A stretch of 64,000 nt of DNA, from the NCBI GenBank assembly GCA_028868695.1, contig JAGWTZ010000010.1, forward strand, positions 1-64,000. Reading direction: 5' to 3'. Positions within the stretch are counted from its first letter, which is position 1. Each line of letters begins with the position of its first letter. Made by a program: the position numbers and the translations under genes. Source of the stretch: Alphaproteobacteria bacterium. GTDB lineage: Bacteria; Pseudomonadota; Alphaproteobacteria; Rhizobiales; Aestuariivirgaceae. Shown piece after piece: positions 17,300 through 24,895 of the stretch. The notes under the pieces were generated by a model, which was not told where the DNA came from, searched no databases, and saw only the letters and a program-made list of their open reading frames with translations.

Positions 17300-17914
17300 A
17301 TGTTGACGTCCCTTGCGCAGGAGATGACGGGCATCAGCGATTTGTCGCATGAGGCGCGCCGCTTCCGCGTGGTTTTGGAAAGCTTCAACCGCAATGTTGA
17401 GTTGCTTTTTGGCCACAGCGCCATCAGCCCGCATGTGAATTCGGTGGCCCTTGCCGAGGCATTTTCCAATTGGAAATCGGCTTTCGAGGCGTCCCGACAG
17501 CTTGCGGCCTTCAACCGCGCGGACTTTGTCTTTTGTGCCGCCGGCCTGATGTTGAAGGAATTGTTCAAGGCCCACCCGCTGGCTGATTTGCACGGCGCAA
17601 CGCTGGAGGACATCCCCGCCGCGGCGGCGGATTGGCCAGAAGGCTATGCCTATGTCAATTTTTGCGCATCGATGGCCGAGGCCGTTCTCTCCGGCATGGG
17701 TGTTGAGCCGAAACTGCGCCAGGAACTGCTCGACAATCCGGAATTCTGGCAGTCTTTCCGTGAGAACGTGAAGGATAACGTGTCGACGGCGCCGGGCTTT
17801 CTTGATTTGCTTTTTGGCAATGAACCCAATTGGAACGGCCCGGATGTGCCCACCTTCCGGCCCGGCCTGCTTGCGGCCCTTGGCGGCCCGCAGCCCGCAA
17901 AAGCCATTGGCTGA
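17300..17914 (+). CDS. Hypothetical protein
   Basis: A 204-residue protein I do not recognise. The ATG at 17300 follows a good ribosome site (CAAGGAG, spacing 8). Hydrophobicity is modest, without a signal peptide or membrane span. There is a conserved-looking aromatic/acidic stretch WPEGYAYVNFCASMAEAVLSG near residues 115-135, and the C-terminus is rich in Pro, Gly and Asn (FGNEPNWNGPDVPTFRPG). It is transcribed divergently from the unknown gene at 16466-17248, so the two probably share a control region and perhaps a process. No functional assignment is offered. Confidence 0.65.
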   Translation: MLTSLAQEMTGISDLSHEARRFRVVLESFNRNVELLFGHSAISPHVNSVALAEAFSNWKSAFEASRQLAAFNRADFVFCAAGLMLKELFKAHPLADLHGATLEDIPAAAADWPEGYAYVNFCASMAEAVLSGMGVEPKLRQELLDNPEFWQSFRENVKDNVSTAPGFLDLLFGNEPNWNGPDVPTFRPGLLAALGGPQPAKAIG

Positions 17915-17972
17915 AAATTCAACGCCACCAAACCGGGAGTTCATGCAAGGCTGTTCCGCTCTGGCGCCTGGT

Positions 17973-18968
17973 TCAATCCCGCTTGCCGCCGCGCCGTTCC
18001 AGCAATGCAGTGGCCGTCGCTTCGCTGGTGATCAGCACATTGGCCTTGACGAGCTTTAGGCCGCCCAGCAGCGCATCCACTTTTTCGAGCCCCCCCGAAA
18101 TCAGGACGCGACGCGGAACTGAAATCAGCCGCTCGATCGGCATCGACATCACGCGGTCGTTGATGGGGTGCTTCACCAGCCGGCCTTCAAGGTCAAAGAA
18201 ATTGTTGAGCATGTCGCCCACCGCTCCCTTTTCCTGCAGCGACCGGCGTTCCGCGTCACTCATGAAATTCATCCGGAAAGCGGTGGACTGCGCCGACATG
18301 TTGCCCACAGAGAGCAGCGCCATGTCCATTTTGGCGCTCTTTTCGAGAACCTCGTTCAGGCCGCACTTGTCGATCAAGGCCTGCCGGGTCTTGGGAGAAT
18401 CAACCAGCGCCGGCGCGGCCAGCAGATAGCAGTCAGCGCCAATCAGCGAAGAAAACTGCCAGGCAAATTCGGCCGGGTTGAACTGGCGCGCCTGGACGAT
18501 GCCGCCGAGAAGCGAAATCACCTCAACCCGCTCCAGCTGCCGCGGCGCCAGCGTCTGGAGAGACTCATAAAGCGTTGCGCCCCAGCCCACGCCAATGCAG
18601 GCGCCGTCCTTCAACTGGTCGGTGACATACATGCCAGCCGCAGCGCCAATGGCCTTGGTGATGGCCGCAGGCGAAGACGGCTCCGGCACCACCACACATT
18701 CATCAAGGCCAAAGGCCTCCTTGAGCGCTTTTTCAAGTTCAAGGCATTCAGCAACATGCCCGGTGATCCAGATGCGCACCTCATGCTGCTTGATCGCCTC
18801 ATTGATGTTGCGGATGACGGTGACACGGCCAATGCCCAATACATCGGCAATCTCGCCCTGCGTCAGGCCTTCGACATAATACATCCAGGCGATCCGCATG
18901 CGGTTGCGGGCGATGCGGCCCGAGGTGGCGTTCAGAACTTCGGCCTTTTTCTTCTTGCTGGGCGGCAT
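17973..18968 (-). CDS. SorC/DeoR-type sugar-binding transcriptional regulator
   Basis: A 331-residue regulator. The N-terminal helix-turn-helix is near residues 35-58 (GLTQGEIADVLGIGRVTVIR). A C-terminal SorC effector domain follows, with GVGWGATLYESL, LLGGIVQ and GADCYLLAAPALV segments typical of phosphosugar-binding regulators. SorC proteins regulate carbohydrate and polyol catabolic operons and respond to a phosphorylated intermediate. Its position next to the glucitol-type PTS genes makes it the likely regulator of the whole 19-29.5 kb block. Three spaced inverted repeats at 19045, 20090 and 24828 are candidate operators. The AT-rich region before its own start contains the first of these, suggesting autoregulation. 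Confidence 0.93.
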   Translation of the reverse strand: MPPSKKKKAEVLNATSGRIARNRMRIAWMYYVEGLTQGEIADVLGIGRVTVIRNINEAIKQHEVRIWITGHVAECLELEKALKEAFGLDECVVVPEPSSPAAITKAIGAAAGMYVTDQLKDGACIGVGWGATLYESLQTLAPRQLERVEVISLLGGIVQARQFNPAEFAWQFSSLIGADCYLLAAPALVDSPKTRQALIDKCGLNEVLEKSAKMDMALLSVGNMSAQSTAFRMNFMSDAERRSLQEKGAVGDMLNNFFDLEGRLVKHPINDRVMSMPIERLISVPRRVLISGGLEKVDALLGGLKLVKANVLITSEATATALLERRGGKRD

Positions 18969-19044
18969 GTGCCGACGATTAGTTTAAATGTGGAAACAAG
19001 GCAATATTGTCCAGATGGCAAAAAATCGCTTCGCAGGCCTCAAT

Positions 19045-19078
19045 GATACATTTGCGCATCGGCAACATATAATGTATA
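19045..19078. promoter_or_regulatory. Candidate SorC operator A (34-bp element)
   Basis: GATACATT at 19045 and AATGTATA at 19071 form an inverted repeat with arms 34 bases end to end. The same arms and the same total length recur at 24828-24861 and, more weakly, at 20090-20123. This copy lies upstream of the SorC regulator gene. The repeat is seen directly; the binder is inferred. Confidence 0.65.
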
Positions 19079-19079
19079 G

Positions 19080-19224
19080 AAATGATGGGTCGCTGCCGTG
19101 ACCCCCTGGCATCCTTCCCGAGAGGGAGGGCATGTGCATTGGCGGCGATCCATGTTGTTTCCCGTGGCCGCAAGGTCACAAACTTGCGTCTGTCACTCCG
19201 CCGGGTTCGCCCGGCGGTTTTTTT
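19080..19224 (+). ncRNA. Candidate small RNA between two leftward genes
   Basis: A strong rho-independent terminator on the + strand ends at 19224, yet both flanking genes are on the - strand. A TATAAT hexamer at 19068-19073 could start a transcript near 19080, giving about 145 bases. The interval contains a CCTTCCC-GAGA-GGGAGGG hairpin near 19111-19128 and no convincing reading frame. It overlaps operator element A at the promoter, so it may be regulated with the polyol genes. Existence is inferred from promoter and terminator only. Confidence 0.45.
19198..19224 (+). terminator. Strong rho-independent terminator, + strand
   Basis: The stem CCGCCGGG/CCCGGCGG closes a TTCG loop and is followed by seven T residues at 19218-19224. 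On the opposite strand there is no T-tract after the hairpin, so it works only for rightward transcripts. No rightward protein gene ends here, which points to an unannotated transcript. Confidence 0.88.
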
Positions 19225-19225
19225 G

Positions 19226-19888
19226 TTAACGGCCCTGCAGATGCGCCTTGGCTTCGGCCCAGCTGGAAAAAACCTCCGAAGCGCCCGCCTGCTTCAGTTT
19301 TGCAGCCTGATGCGGCCCGCAATGGCTTCCGCCGACATACCCATAAGCCGTCATTCCGGCTGCAACTGCGCCCTGCACACCGTAAACTGAATCTTCAAAA
19401 ACCGCGCAGGCGCTGGGCTGTGCCGAACATTGCGCCGCCGCGTGCAGAAACAGGTCCGGCGCCGGCTTGCCATGCTTCACCATCGCAGAGTTGAACATCC
19501 GCCCGGCCTTGAAATGCGCATCCACTCCGGTGATGTGCAGGCTGAGGACAATGCGCTCCAACGCGGAGGAAGAGGCCACACAACGGTGGTGAGGATCGCC
19601 GCCCAGGAAATCAATGATGCCCTTGGTGGGTTGAAGGGTTTCGTGCATCAGCCGCTGAACCTCGCGCCAGATGTTGGGAATGCTGTGGTCGGGCAGTTCG
19701 AAGCCGGTTTCCTTTGCGATGAGGGCTATGATGTCTTTCTGCTTCATGCCCACGCAGCGCGCCATCACCTCGTCACGCAACTCCACGCCGTGCTCGGCAT
19801 AGGCCGCCTTGTGCGCTGCGGCAGAGATGGGTTCCGAATCAACCAGAACCCCGTCACAATCAAAAATGAAAAGTTCGAATTTTCCCAA
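19226..19888 (-). CDS. HAD-IA family phosphatase
   Basis: About 220 residues of the haloacid dehalogenase superfamily. The nucleophile motif I is FIFDCDGVLVDSEP (about residues 6-19). Motif II is the serine segment CVASSS near residue 110. The acidic motif IV region is CAVFEDSVYGVQGAVAAGM near residue 170, with the lysine in HGKPAPDLF. This is the beta-phosphoglucomutase/phosphoglycolate phosphatase subgroup. A TTG at 19888 with an AGGACGG ribosome site is chosen because the family starts a few residues before motif I; upstream in-frame codons are less likely. It is divergent from gutM across candidate operator C, so it probably handles a phosphorylated polyol or sugar of the same pathway. 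Confidence 0.87.
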   Translation of the reverse strand: MGKFELFIFDCDGVLVDSEPISAAAHKAAYAEHGVELRDEVMARCVGMKQKDIIALIAKETGFELPDHSIPNIWREVQRLMHETLQPTKGIIDFLGGDPHHRCVASSSALERIVLSLHITGVDAHFKAGRMFNSAMVKHGKPAPDLFLHAAAQCSAQPSACAVFEDSVYGVQGAVAAGMTAYGYVGGSHCGPHQAAKLKQAGASEVFSSWAEAKAHLQGR

Positions 19889-20089
19889 AGCCGTCCGTCC
19901 TGCCAATTGCGCGCTTGAACACCAATTTTGTTTGTCACTCACTAGAACCATTTGGCTTTTCAAGGCAAAGTCAAAATTGCCCCAAGCCCATGGCGGTGAC
20001 CAGGAAAACTGAATCCGGCAGCGCAGCCTGATTCAAGATTGTCTGGCGAAACCCTTGCCGGGTGCAACGGTTCCGTCAAATCAACTTGT

Positions 20090-20123
20090 GGAACATATTG
20101 ACATATAAAAATTCAAATGTACT
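20090..20123. promoter_or_regulatory. Candidate SorC operator C (weaker 34-bp element)
   Basis: GGAACAT at 20090 and AATGTACT ending at 20123 resemble the arms of elements A and B with identical 34-base spacing (five of seven and six of eight arm bases agree). It lies in the AT-rich gap between the divergent HAD phosphatase and gutM genes, the expected place for control of both. Confidence 0.5.
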
Positions 20124-20191
20124 ATATTTCGAATTGGTAGGGATGATCCCGAATGCAGCGGAAGACTGCACGGGGATTTCAGGGTTGGAAA

Positions 20192-20644
20192 ATGTCAGAG
20201 TTTTTTTCGTCATTCTCTCTTGAGAATCTGCTCATCGCGTTCGTCTTGCTTTGGGTGCTGCAAGGCGTTGGAGTCTGGTTCCAGTCCCGCCGCTACATCG
20301 GAGAAATGAAAACACTGCAGGACGGCGCTTCAGAGGGCTACCTCGGTGCCGGCCATTCGCGGCAGCGTTTTGGCGCCGGCTCCATCGTGATGCTCGTCAC
20401 CGATGCAAGCCTGAAAGTCACCAAATTCAAATTGATGCGCGGCCTGACCATTTTTGCACGCTTTGCCGACAGGCCTGATTTTGTCGGGCTTGACCTGGCA
20501 GAGCTGCAGGCGCGGCTGGAGCAGGAACCCAAGAAATCTTCGCTTCGCATCGCTGGCATCAGCGCCATCAACCAGATTCTTCGCGTCAAGCGGGATCGGG
20601 AGCAGCCGGACACTTCGGCCGCCCCCGGAATGACCCCGGCATAA
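20192..20644 (+). CDS. gutM: Glucitol operon activator family protein GutM
   Basis: A 150-residue protein with one N-terminal membrane helix (about residues 10-28, ENLLIAFVLLWVLQGVGVWF) followed by the GutM signature SRRYIGEMKTLQDGASEGYLGAG and FKLMRGLTIFARF. In E. coli GutM activates the glucitol operon; in many bacteria it simply accompanies glucitol-type PTS genes. The ATG at 20192 fits the family start better than the upstream ATG at 20153. It is the first gene of the rightward PTS operon and is separated from IIC by 39 bases. Confidence 0.88.
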   Translation: MSEFFSSFSLENLLIAFVLLWVLQGVGVWFQSRRYIGEMKTLQDGASEGYLGAGHSRQRFGAGSIVMLVTDASLKVTKFKLMRGLTIFARFADRPDFVGLDLAELQARLEQEPKKSSLRIAGISAINQILRVKRDREQPDTSAAPGMTPA

Positions 20645-20683
20645 ACCGGGGCACTCAACACAAGAGCCAGGAGGAGACACTTA

Positions 20684-21430
20684 ATGGCAATGACAACACT
20701 GATCGGTCACATGGGGGATGCAATCCAGCACCTTCCTGCCGTGACCCAAACCGCTCTGCACCACCTTCAGGGCCTGGGTTCCCAGCTTCATGATGGCGCC
20801 CAGCTCATCCAGGTGGATGTGACCGCGGAAGACATCCAGAACAAGCTGAAGGATGTGAAACAGGAATCGCAGGGCGGCGCACTCGTTTGGCTGGCCACGC
20901 ACTTCATCGGCATGTTCCAGCAGGGCGGCCAGGTTTTCGTGGGCTTCGTCTCTGGCATCATTCCCACCCTGGTGGTTCTGATGACCGCTTTCTACGCCGT
21001 CACCGGCCTGATCGGCGAAGAACGCGTGCATGGCCTGGCGCAATGGGCCGGCAAGACCGGCTGGACGCGCTACACCATTCTGCCCATCATATCGGTCTTC
21101 TTCCTGACCAATCCGATGGCCTACACCTTCGGCTCGTTCCTCAAGGAACGCCACAAGCCTGCCTTCTATGACGCCGCGGTGTCCTATGTGCATCCGCCGC
21201 TCGGCCTCTTCCCGCACGTCAACCCCGGTGAATATTTCGTCTGGGGCGGCGTTCTCGTGGCTCTTCTGGAGCTTGAGAAGAACGGCAAGGTCTCGCCGAA
21301 CTATCACATCCAGGTTGCCGTCTGGTACGCCATCGTCGGCCTGCTTGTGATCCTGCTCAAGGGCTTCGTCACTGAGTGGATCACCAACATCATCGCGCGC
21401 CGCCAGGGCGTCGATCTTGAAAACCTCTAA
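20684..21430 (+). CDS. srlA: PTS glucitol/sorbitol-type transporter subunit IIC
   Basis: A 248-residue integral membrane component of the glucitol PTS family. Several hydrophobic spans are visible, for example the segments near residues 82-105, 127-150 and 213-235, together with family segments FVGFVSGIIPTLVVLM and FLTNPMAYTFGSFLKERHKPAFYDA. It forms the translocation channel together with the IIB-containing subunit encoded next. The presence of the whole glucitol-type PTS implies a polyol or similar acyclic substrate, phosphorylated on entry. The actual substrate may not be sorbitol (see the drl-linked proposal). Confidence 0.93.
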   Translation: MAMTTLIGHMGDAIQHLPAVTQTALHHLQGLGSQLHDGAQLIQVDVTAEDIQNKLKDVKQESQGGALVWLATHFIGMFQQGGQVFVGFVSGIIPTLVVLMTAFYAVTGLIGEERVHGLAQWAGKTGWTRYTILPIISVFFLTNPMAYTFGSFLKERHKPAFYDAAVSYVHPPLGLFPHVNPGEYFVWGGVLVALLELEKNGKVSPNYHIQVAVWYAIVGLLVILLKGFVTEWITNIIARRQGVDLENL

Positions 21431-21448
21431 GCGGCGGGAGATCGCATC

Positions 21449-22459
21449 ATGGCATCATACAAAGCCGTAAAAGTCTCCGCCGGCAAGGGCGGCTGGGGTG
21501 GCCCTCTCGTCATCCTGCCGACGGACCAGCGCAACAAGATCGCCTCCGTCACCGGTGGCGGCATCCATCCCGTCGCCAAGCGCCTCGCCGAACTGACGGG
21601 TTGTGAAGCCGTGGATGGCTTCCGCACCCCGCCGCCGGAAAGCGAAATGGCTGCTGTCGTCGTCGATTGCGGCGGCACCGCGCGCTGCGGTGTCTATCCG
21701 CGCAAGCGCATTCCCACCATCAACCTCAACCAGGTTGGTCAAGCAGGGCCCATGGCCCAATTCATCACCGAGGACATCTATGTCTCGGGCGTTACACCAA
21801 AGGACATGGCCATGGCTGACGGTTCTGCCACCCCCACACTCGCTGGCGCTGCCAGTTCTGCCGCCGGCGCGGCTTCTGCGGCGTCTTCCGCCGCGGCTTC
21901 CATCGCGCCGGACACCAGCGGCGGCGGCCTGATCGACCTGATCTCGTCGATTGGCCGTGTCATGGGCAAGGTGGTTGGCATCTTCTTCAGTGCCGGCCGC
22001 CGCACCATCGACCAGGTTGTGCGCAACGTGCTGCCCTTCATGGCCTTCGTGACCATGCTGATCGGCATCATCCTCTACACCGGTATCGGTGACTTCCTCG
22101 CCCACTGGATGGCGCCGCTGGCCAACAACATCGTTGGCTTGCTTGTCATCTCGGCCATCTGCGGCCTGCCGTTCCTGTCGCCCATCCTCGGGCCGGGCGC
22201 GGTCATCGCCCAGGTGATCGGCGTGGCCCTCATCGGCCCGCAGCTTGCCAACGGCGCGATCTCGCCGAAAATGGCCCTGCCGGCGCTCTTTGCCTACAAC
22301 ACGCAAGTCGGCTGCGACTTCGTGCCCGTGGGCTTGGCGCTGGGTGAGGCGAAACCGAAAACCATCGAAATCGGTGTGCCTGCGGTTCTCATGAGCCGCC
22401 AGATCATGGGGCCGGTCTCGGTGATCATCGCCTATCTGTTCAGCTTGGTTGTTCTCTAA
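21449..22459 (+). CDS. srlE: PTS glucitol/sorbitol-type transporter subunit IIB (IIBC)
   Basis: A 336-residue protein. The cytosolic IIB part (residues 1-125) contains the phosphocysteine region VVVDCGGTARCGVYPRKR, with Cys74 the likely phosphorylated residue. An Ala/Ser-rich linker (about residues 125-155) joins it to a membrane part with about four helices and motifs such as GLPFLSPILGPGAVIAQVIG. This is the SrlE architecture. It transfers phosphate from IIA to the incoming polyol. A strong terminator follows immediately downstream, inside the operon. Confidence 0.93.
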   Translation: MASYKAVKVSAGKGGWGGPLVILPTDQRNKIASVTGGGIHPVAKRLAELTGCEAVDGFRTPPPESEMAAVVVDCGGTARCGVYPRKRIPTINLNQVGQAGPMAQFITEDIYVSGVTPKDMAMADGSATPTLAGAASSAAGAASAASSAAASIAPDTSGGGLIDLISSIGRVMGKVVGIFFSAGRRTIDQVVRNVLPFMAFVTMLIGIILYTGIGDFLAHWMAPLANNIVGLLVISAICGLPFLSPILGPGAVIAQVIGVALIGPQLANGAISPKMALPALFAYNTQVGCDFVPVGLALGEAKPKTIEIGVPAVLMSRQIMGPVSVIIAYLFSLVVL

Positions 22460-22471
22460 GGAACCAGCCTT

Positions 22472-22507
22472 GGCCGGGGCGCTAGGCTTGCGCCCCGGCC
22501 TTTTTTT
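22472..22507 (+). terminator. Intra-operon rho-independent terminator between IIB and IIA
   Basis: An 11-base perfect GC stem (GGCCGGGGCGC / GCGCCCCGGCC) with a 7-base loop is followed by seven T residues at 22501-22507. It lies between srlE and srlB, which otherwise look like one operon with a ribosome site (AAGGGA) shortly afterwards. It would lower expression of IIA, HPr-EI and perhaps drl relative to the membrane subunits, or mark a new promoter. Confidence 0.88.
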
Positions 22508-22535
22508 ATCCGATGCCACCAAGGGAACTGATCAA

Positions 22536-22907
22536 ATGTATCTGCAAACCGTAATCACCGGAATTGGCCCCGAGGTTGCCGACATGGCTGAGGGAGGTGT
22601 TGTCATCCTGTTCGCTGATGGCGCGCCGCCGGAGCTGGCCGAAGTCTCGGTGCTGCACAAGACGGTTGAAGAACCCAGCGCCAAGCAGCCGCCTGTGGGT
22701 GCTGCCGTGCGCATCGGTTCCATCGCGGTGAAGATCACCGGCATCGGCCCCACCGCTTGGGCCAAAATGACCAGCATGGGCCACATTGTGTTTGCCTTTA
22801 ACGGCGGCGATGCGTCCGACCGCCCCGGCGAGATCTGCGTCACCGAAGTTCCGCTTGCAGAACTGCTGGGCCAGTTGAAGGCCGGCATCAGGATCACCGT
22901 TGGCTGA
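22536..22907 (+). CDS. srlB: PTS glucitol/sorbitol-type transporter subunit IIA
   Basis: A 123-residue soluble IIA of the glucitol family. It begins with YLQTVITGIGPEVADMAEGG and carries the likely phosphohistidine in SVLHK (His41). The later GSIAVKITGIGPTAWAKM repeat is also characteristic. The ATG at 22536 follows an AAGGGA ribosome site just after the intra-operon terminator. It relays phosphate from the HPr-EI fusion encoded next (one-base overlap) to the IIB cysteine. Confidence 0.92.
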   Translation: MYLQTVITGIGPEVADMAEGGVVILFADGAPPELAEVSVLHKTVEEPSAKQPPVGAAVRIGSIAVKITGIGPTAWAKMTSMGHIVFAFNGGDASDRPGEICVTEVPLAELLGQLKAGIRITVG

Positions 22908-24829
22908 TGGTTGAGAAATCCGTCATCGTGCGCGTCAAGGAAGGCCTGCATGCCAGGCCCGCCACGCGCTTTGTGCAACTGGCCAAGAGCTTCCCTTGCG
23001 ACGTTTCGCTTGGCTACAACGGCAAGAGTGCTTCCGCCAAGAGCAGCGTGAAAGTGATGCTGCTCAACGTCAAGGAAAACACCGAAGTCACCGTCATCAC
23101 GTCAGGTGAAGGCGAGGAAAAGGCGCTTCAGGAACTGGTTGGCTATCTGAGCGATCCGCTGGCCGGGCTCGATGCGCCTGAGGCGGCCCCGCCATCTGCG
23201 CCTGAGCAGCCCGCTGCTCACAAGGCCGTGGGTGTGTCAGAAGGCGTTGCAGTGGGCAGCGTATTCCCGTTTTTCCCTGAAACCATCACCATTGACGAGC
23301 GTCGCCGCGCCGCATCGGAAATTGACGCTGAGATGACCGCTCTCGTCGCCGCCTTTGACAGGGTTTCGGCGCGCATGAAGCTGGGCCTTGCCGATCAGTC
23401 GCTGGCGGCAGGCAACCGTGCCATCATCCACGCGCTGGCCGAACTCGCCAATGATGACGCCATGCGTGCCGACATGATGGAAGAGGTGCGTGGCGGCGCG
23501 GGTGCGGTGAAGGCCATTCTCACTGTGGCCGGCCGCAATGCCGAGGCCTTCCGCGGCATGGATGACCCTTATCAGCGGGCGCGGGCCGAAGACATCGACG
23601 CCATCGGCCGCCAGCTGGCGCTGGCCGCGCAGGACAAGCATGATATTGATTTGAGTGCCGTGCCCCAGGGTGCCATCATCATCGCCAATGACATTGGTGC
23701 CTTTGAATTGGCCAAGGCACCCATCAAGAACATCGCGGGGCTCGTTTGCGCCAAGGGTGCGATGACCAGCCACATCGCCATTATTGCGCGCGCCCATCAG
23801 ATTCCAGCCGTTCTCGCTTATGGTGATGGCGTTGCCGCCTTGCGTGATGCCCGCCTGCTTGCCATCGATGGCAAGACGGGCGAGGTGGTCAAGGACCCCG
23901 GCACCGACACGTTGAAGTCTTTCTCAGAGCGCGGTGGCGCGGTGAAGGCCGAACGTGCTGCGCTTGAACCGTTCAAGCATGTGGTGCCCCGCCTGAAGGA
24001 TGGGCAGGTGATCGAGGTCGCCGCCAATATCGGCACGCTGGAGGAAATCCCGGCCGCCTTGGAAGCAGGCGCCATGGGTGTTGGCTTGTTCCGAACCGAG
24101 CTGCTTTACATGGCGCACCGCCATCTCCCATCCGAGGATGAACAGACGGAAATCTACGGCAAGGCGCTGGCCGCCTTTGCGCCGCATCCTGTCATCATCC
24201 GCACGCTCGACATCGGTGGCGACAAGCCGGTGGCGGGCATCCAGTTCCCGCATGAGGAGAACCCTTTCCTCGGCTGGCGCGGCATCCGCATGTGCCTCGA
24301 CAGGCCGGAAATCTTCAAGCCGCAGCTGCGCGCCTTGTTGCGCGCGGCACCCAAGGGCAAGCTGAAGGTCATGCTGCCAATGATCGCCGATGTTTCCGAA
24401 CTGATCCGGACCAAGGAGCTCATTTCCCAATGCGCCGCGGAACTGGCTGCTGAGGGCAAGGCCCACGGCACTTTTGAACTTGGCATCATGGTGGAAACGC
24501 CGGCCGCGGTGTTCAATGCGGCAGAGCTTGCCAAACTTTCCGCCTTCTTCTCCATCGGCACCAATGATCTCACCCAATATGTAATGGCGGCTGACCGCAT
24601 GAATGCCCAAGTTGGAGCGTTGAATGACGTCACCAACCCGGCCGTGATGAACGCCATCGCCATGGTGGCCAAGGCCGGCAGGGAGGCAGGCATCATGGTT
24701 GGCATGTGTGGCGAGGCAGCGGGACGGGTGGACCTGGCAGCGCGCTTTGTCGCGATGGGCATCACCGAGCTCAGCATGAACCCAGGCCAGGTGGCCAAGA
24801 TCAAACGCGCCCTTGCCAGCTTGAATTGA
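22907..24829 (+). CDS. HPr-Enzyme I fusion phosphotransferase (PTS energy-coupling protein)
   Basis: A 640-residue fusion. Residues 1-88 are an HPr domain with the phosphohistidine motif GLHARPAT (about residues 13-20) and the SAKSSVKVM serine region. A Pro/Ala linker (about 88-105) leads to a full Enzyme I. EI carries the phosphohistidine swivel motif GAMTSHIAIIARAHQIPAV (about residue 284) and the PEP-binding motifs GVGLFRTELLYM, IMVETPAAV, SIGTNDLTQYVMAADR and MVGMCGEAAG. It takes phosphate from PEP and passes it within one chain to IIA. A dedicated energy-coupling protein makes the transporter independent of the cell's general PTS, which in many alphaproteobacteria is only the regulatory nitrogen PTS. 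Confidence 0.94.
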   Translation: MVEKSVIVRVKEGLHARPATRFVQLAKSFPCDVSLGYNGKSASAKSSVKVMLLNVKENTEVTVITSGEGEEKALQELVGYLSDPLAGLDAPEAAPPSAPEQPAAHKAVGVSEGVAVGSVFPFFPETITIDERRRAASEIDAEMTALVAAFDRVSARMKLGLADQSLAAGNRAIIHALAELANDDAMRADMMEEVRGGAGAVKAILTVAGRNAEAFRGMDDPYQRARAEDIDAIGRQLALAAQDKHDIDLSAVPQGAIIIANDIGAFELAKAPIKNIAGLVCAKGAMTSHIAIIARAHQIPAVLAYGDGVAALRDARLLAIDGKTGEVVKDPGTDTLKSFSERGGAVKAERAALEPFKHVVPRLKDGQVIEVAANIGTLEEIPAALEAGAMGVGLFRTELLYMAHRHLPSEDEQTEIYGKALAAFAPHPVIIRTLDIGGDKPVAGIQFPHEENPFLGWRGIRMCLDRPEIFKPQLRALLRAAPKGKLKVMLPMIADVSELIRTKELISQCAAELAAEGKAHGTFELGIMVETPAAVFNAAELAKLSAFFSIGTNDLTQYVMAADRMNAQVGALNDVTNPAVMNAIAMVAKAGREAGIMVGMCGEAAGRVDLAARFVAMGITELSMNPGQVAKIKRALASLN

Positions 24830-24861
24830 TACATATGTATTGCATTATGTAATAATGTATC
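24828..24861. promoter_or_regulatory. Candidate SorC operator B (34-bp element) upstream of drl
   Basis: GATACAT at 24828 and ATGTATC ending at 24861 form a perfect 7-base inverted repeat spanning 34 bases, in an AT-rich gap 35 bases before the drl start. It has the same arms and spacing as element A near the SorC gene, which ties the drl/E1/E2 genes to the PTS regulon. Confidence 0.7.
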
Positions 24862-24895
24862 TTAATGGATTTTCCAACGTGAGGAACTGAACGCC

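Noticed and set aside
20684-22907. Simple sorbitol utilisation as the full explanation of the PTS
   Set aside because: No sorbitol 6-phosphate dehydrogenase (SrlD) is in the operon. Instead drl and E1/E2 follow, so the usual sorbitol route is incomplete here. It is kept only as an alternative.
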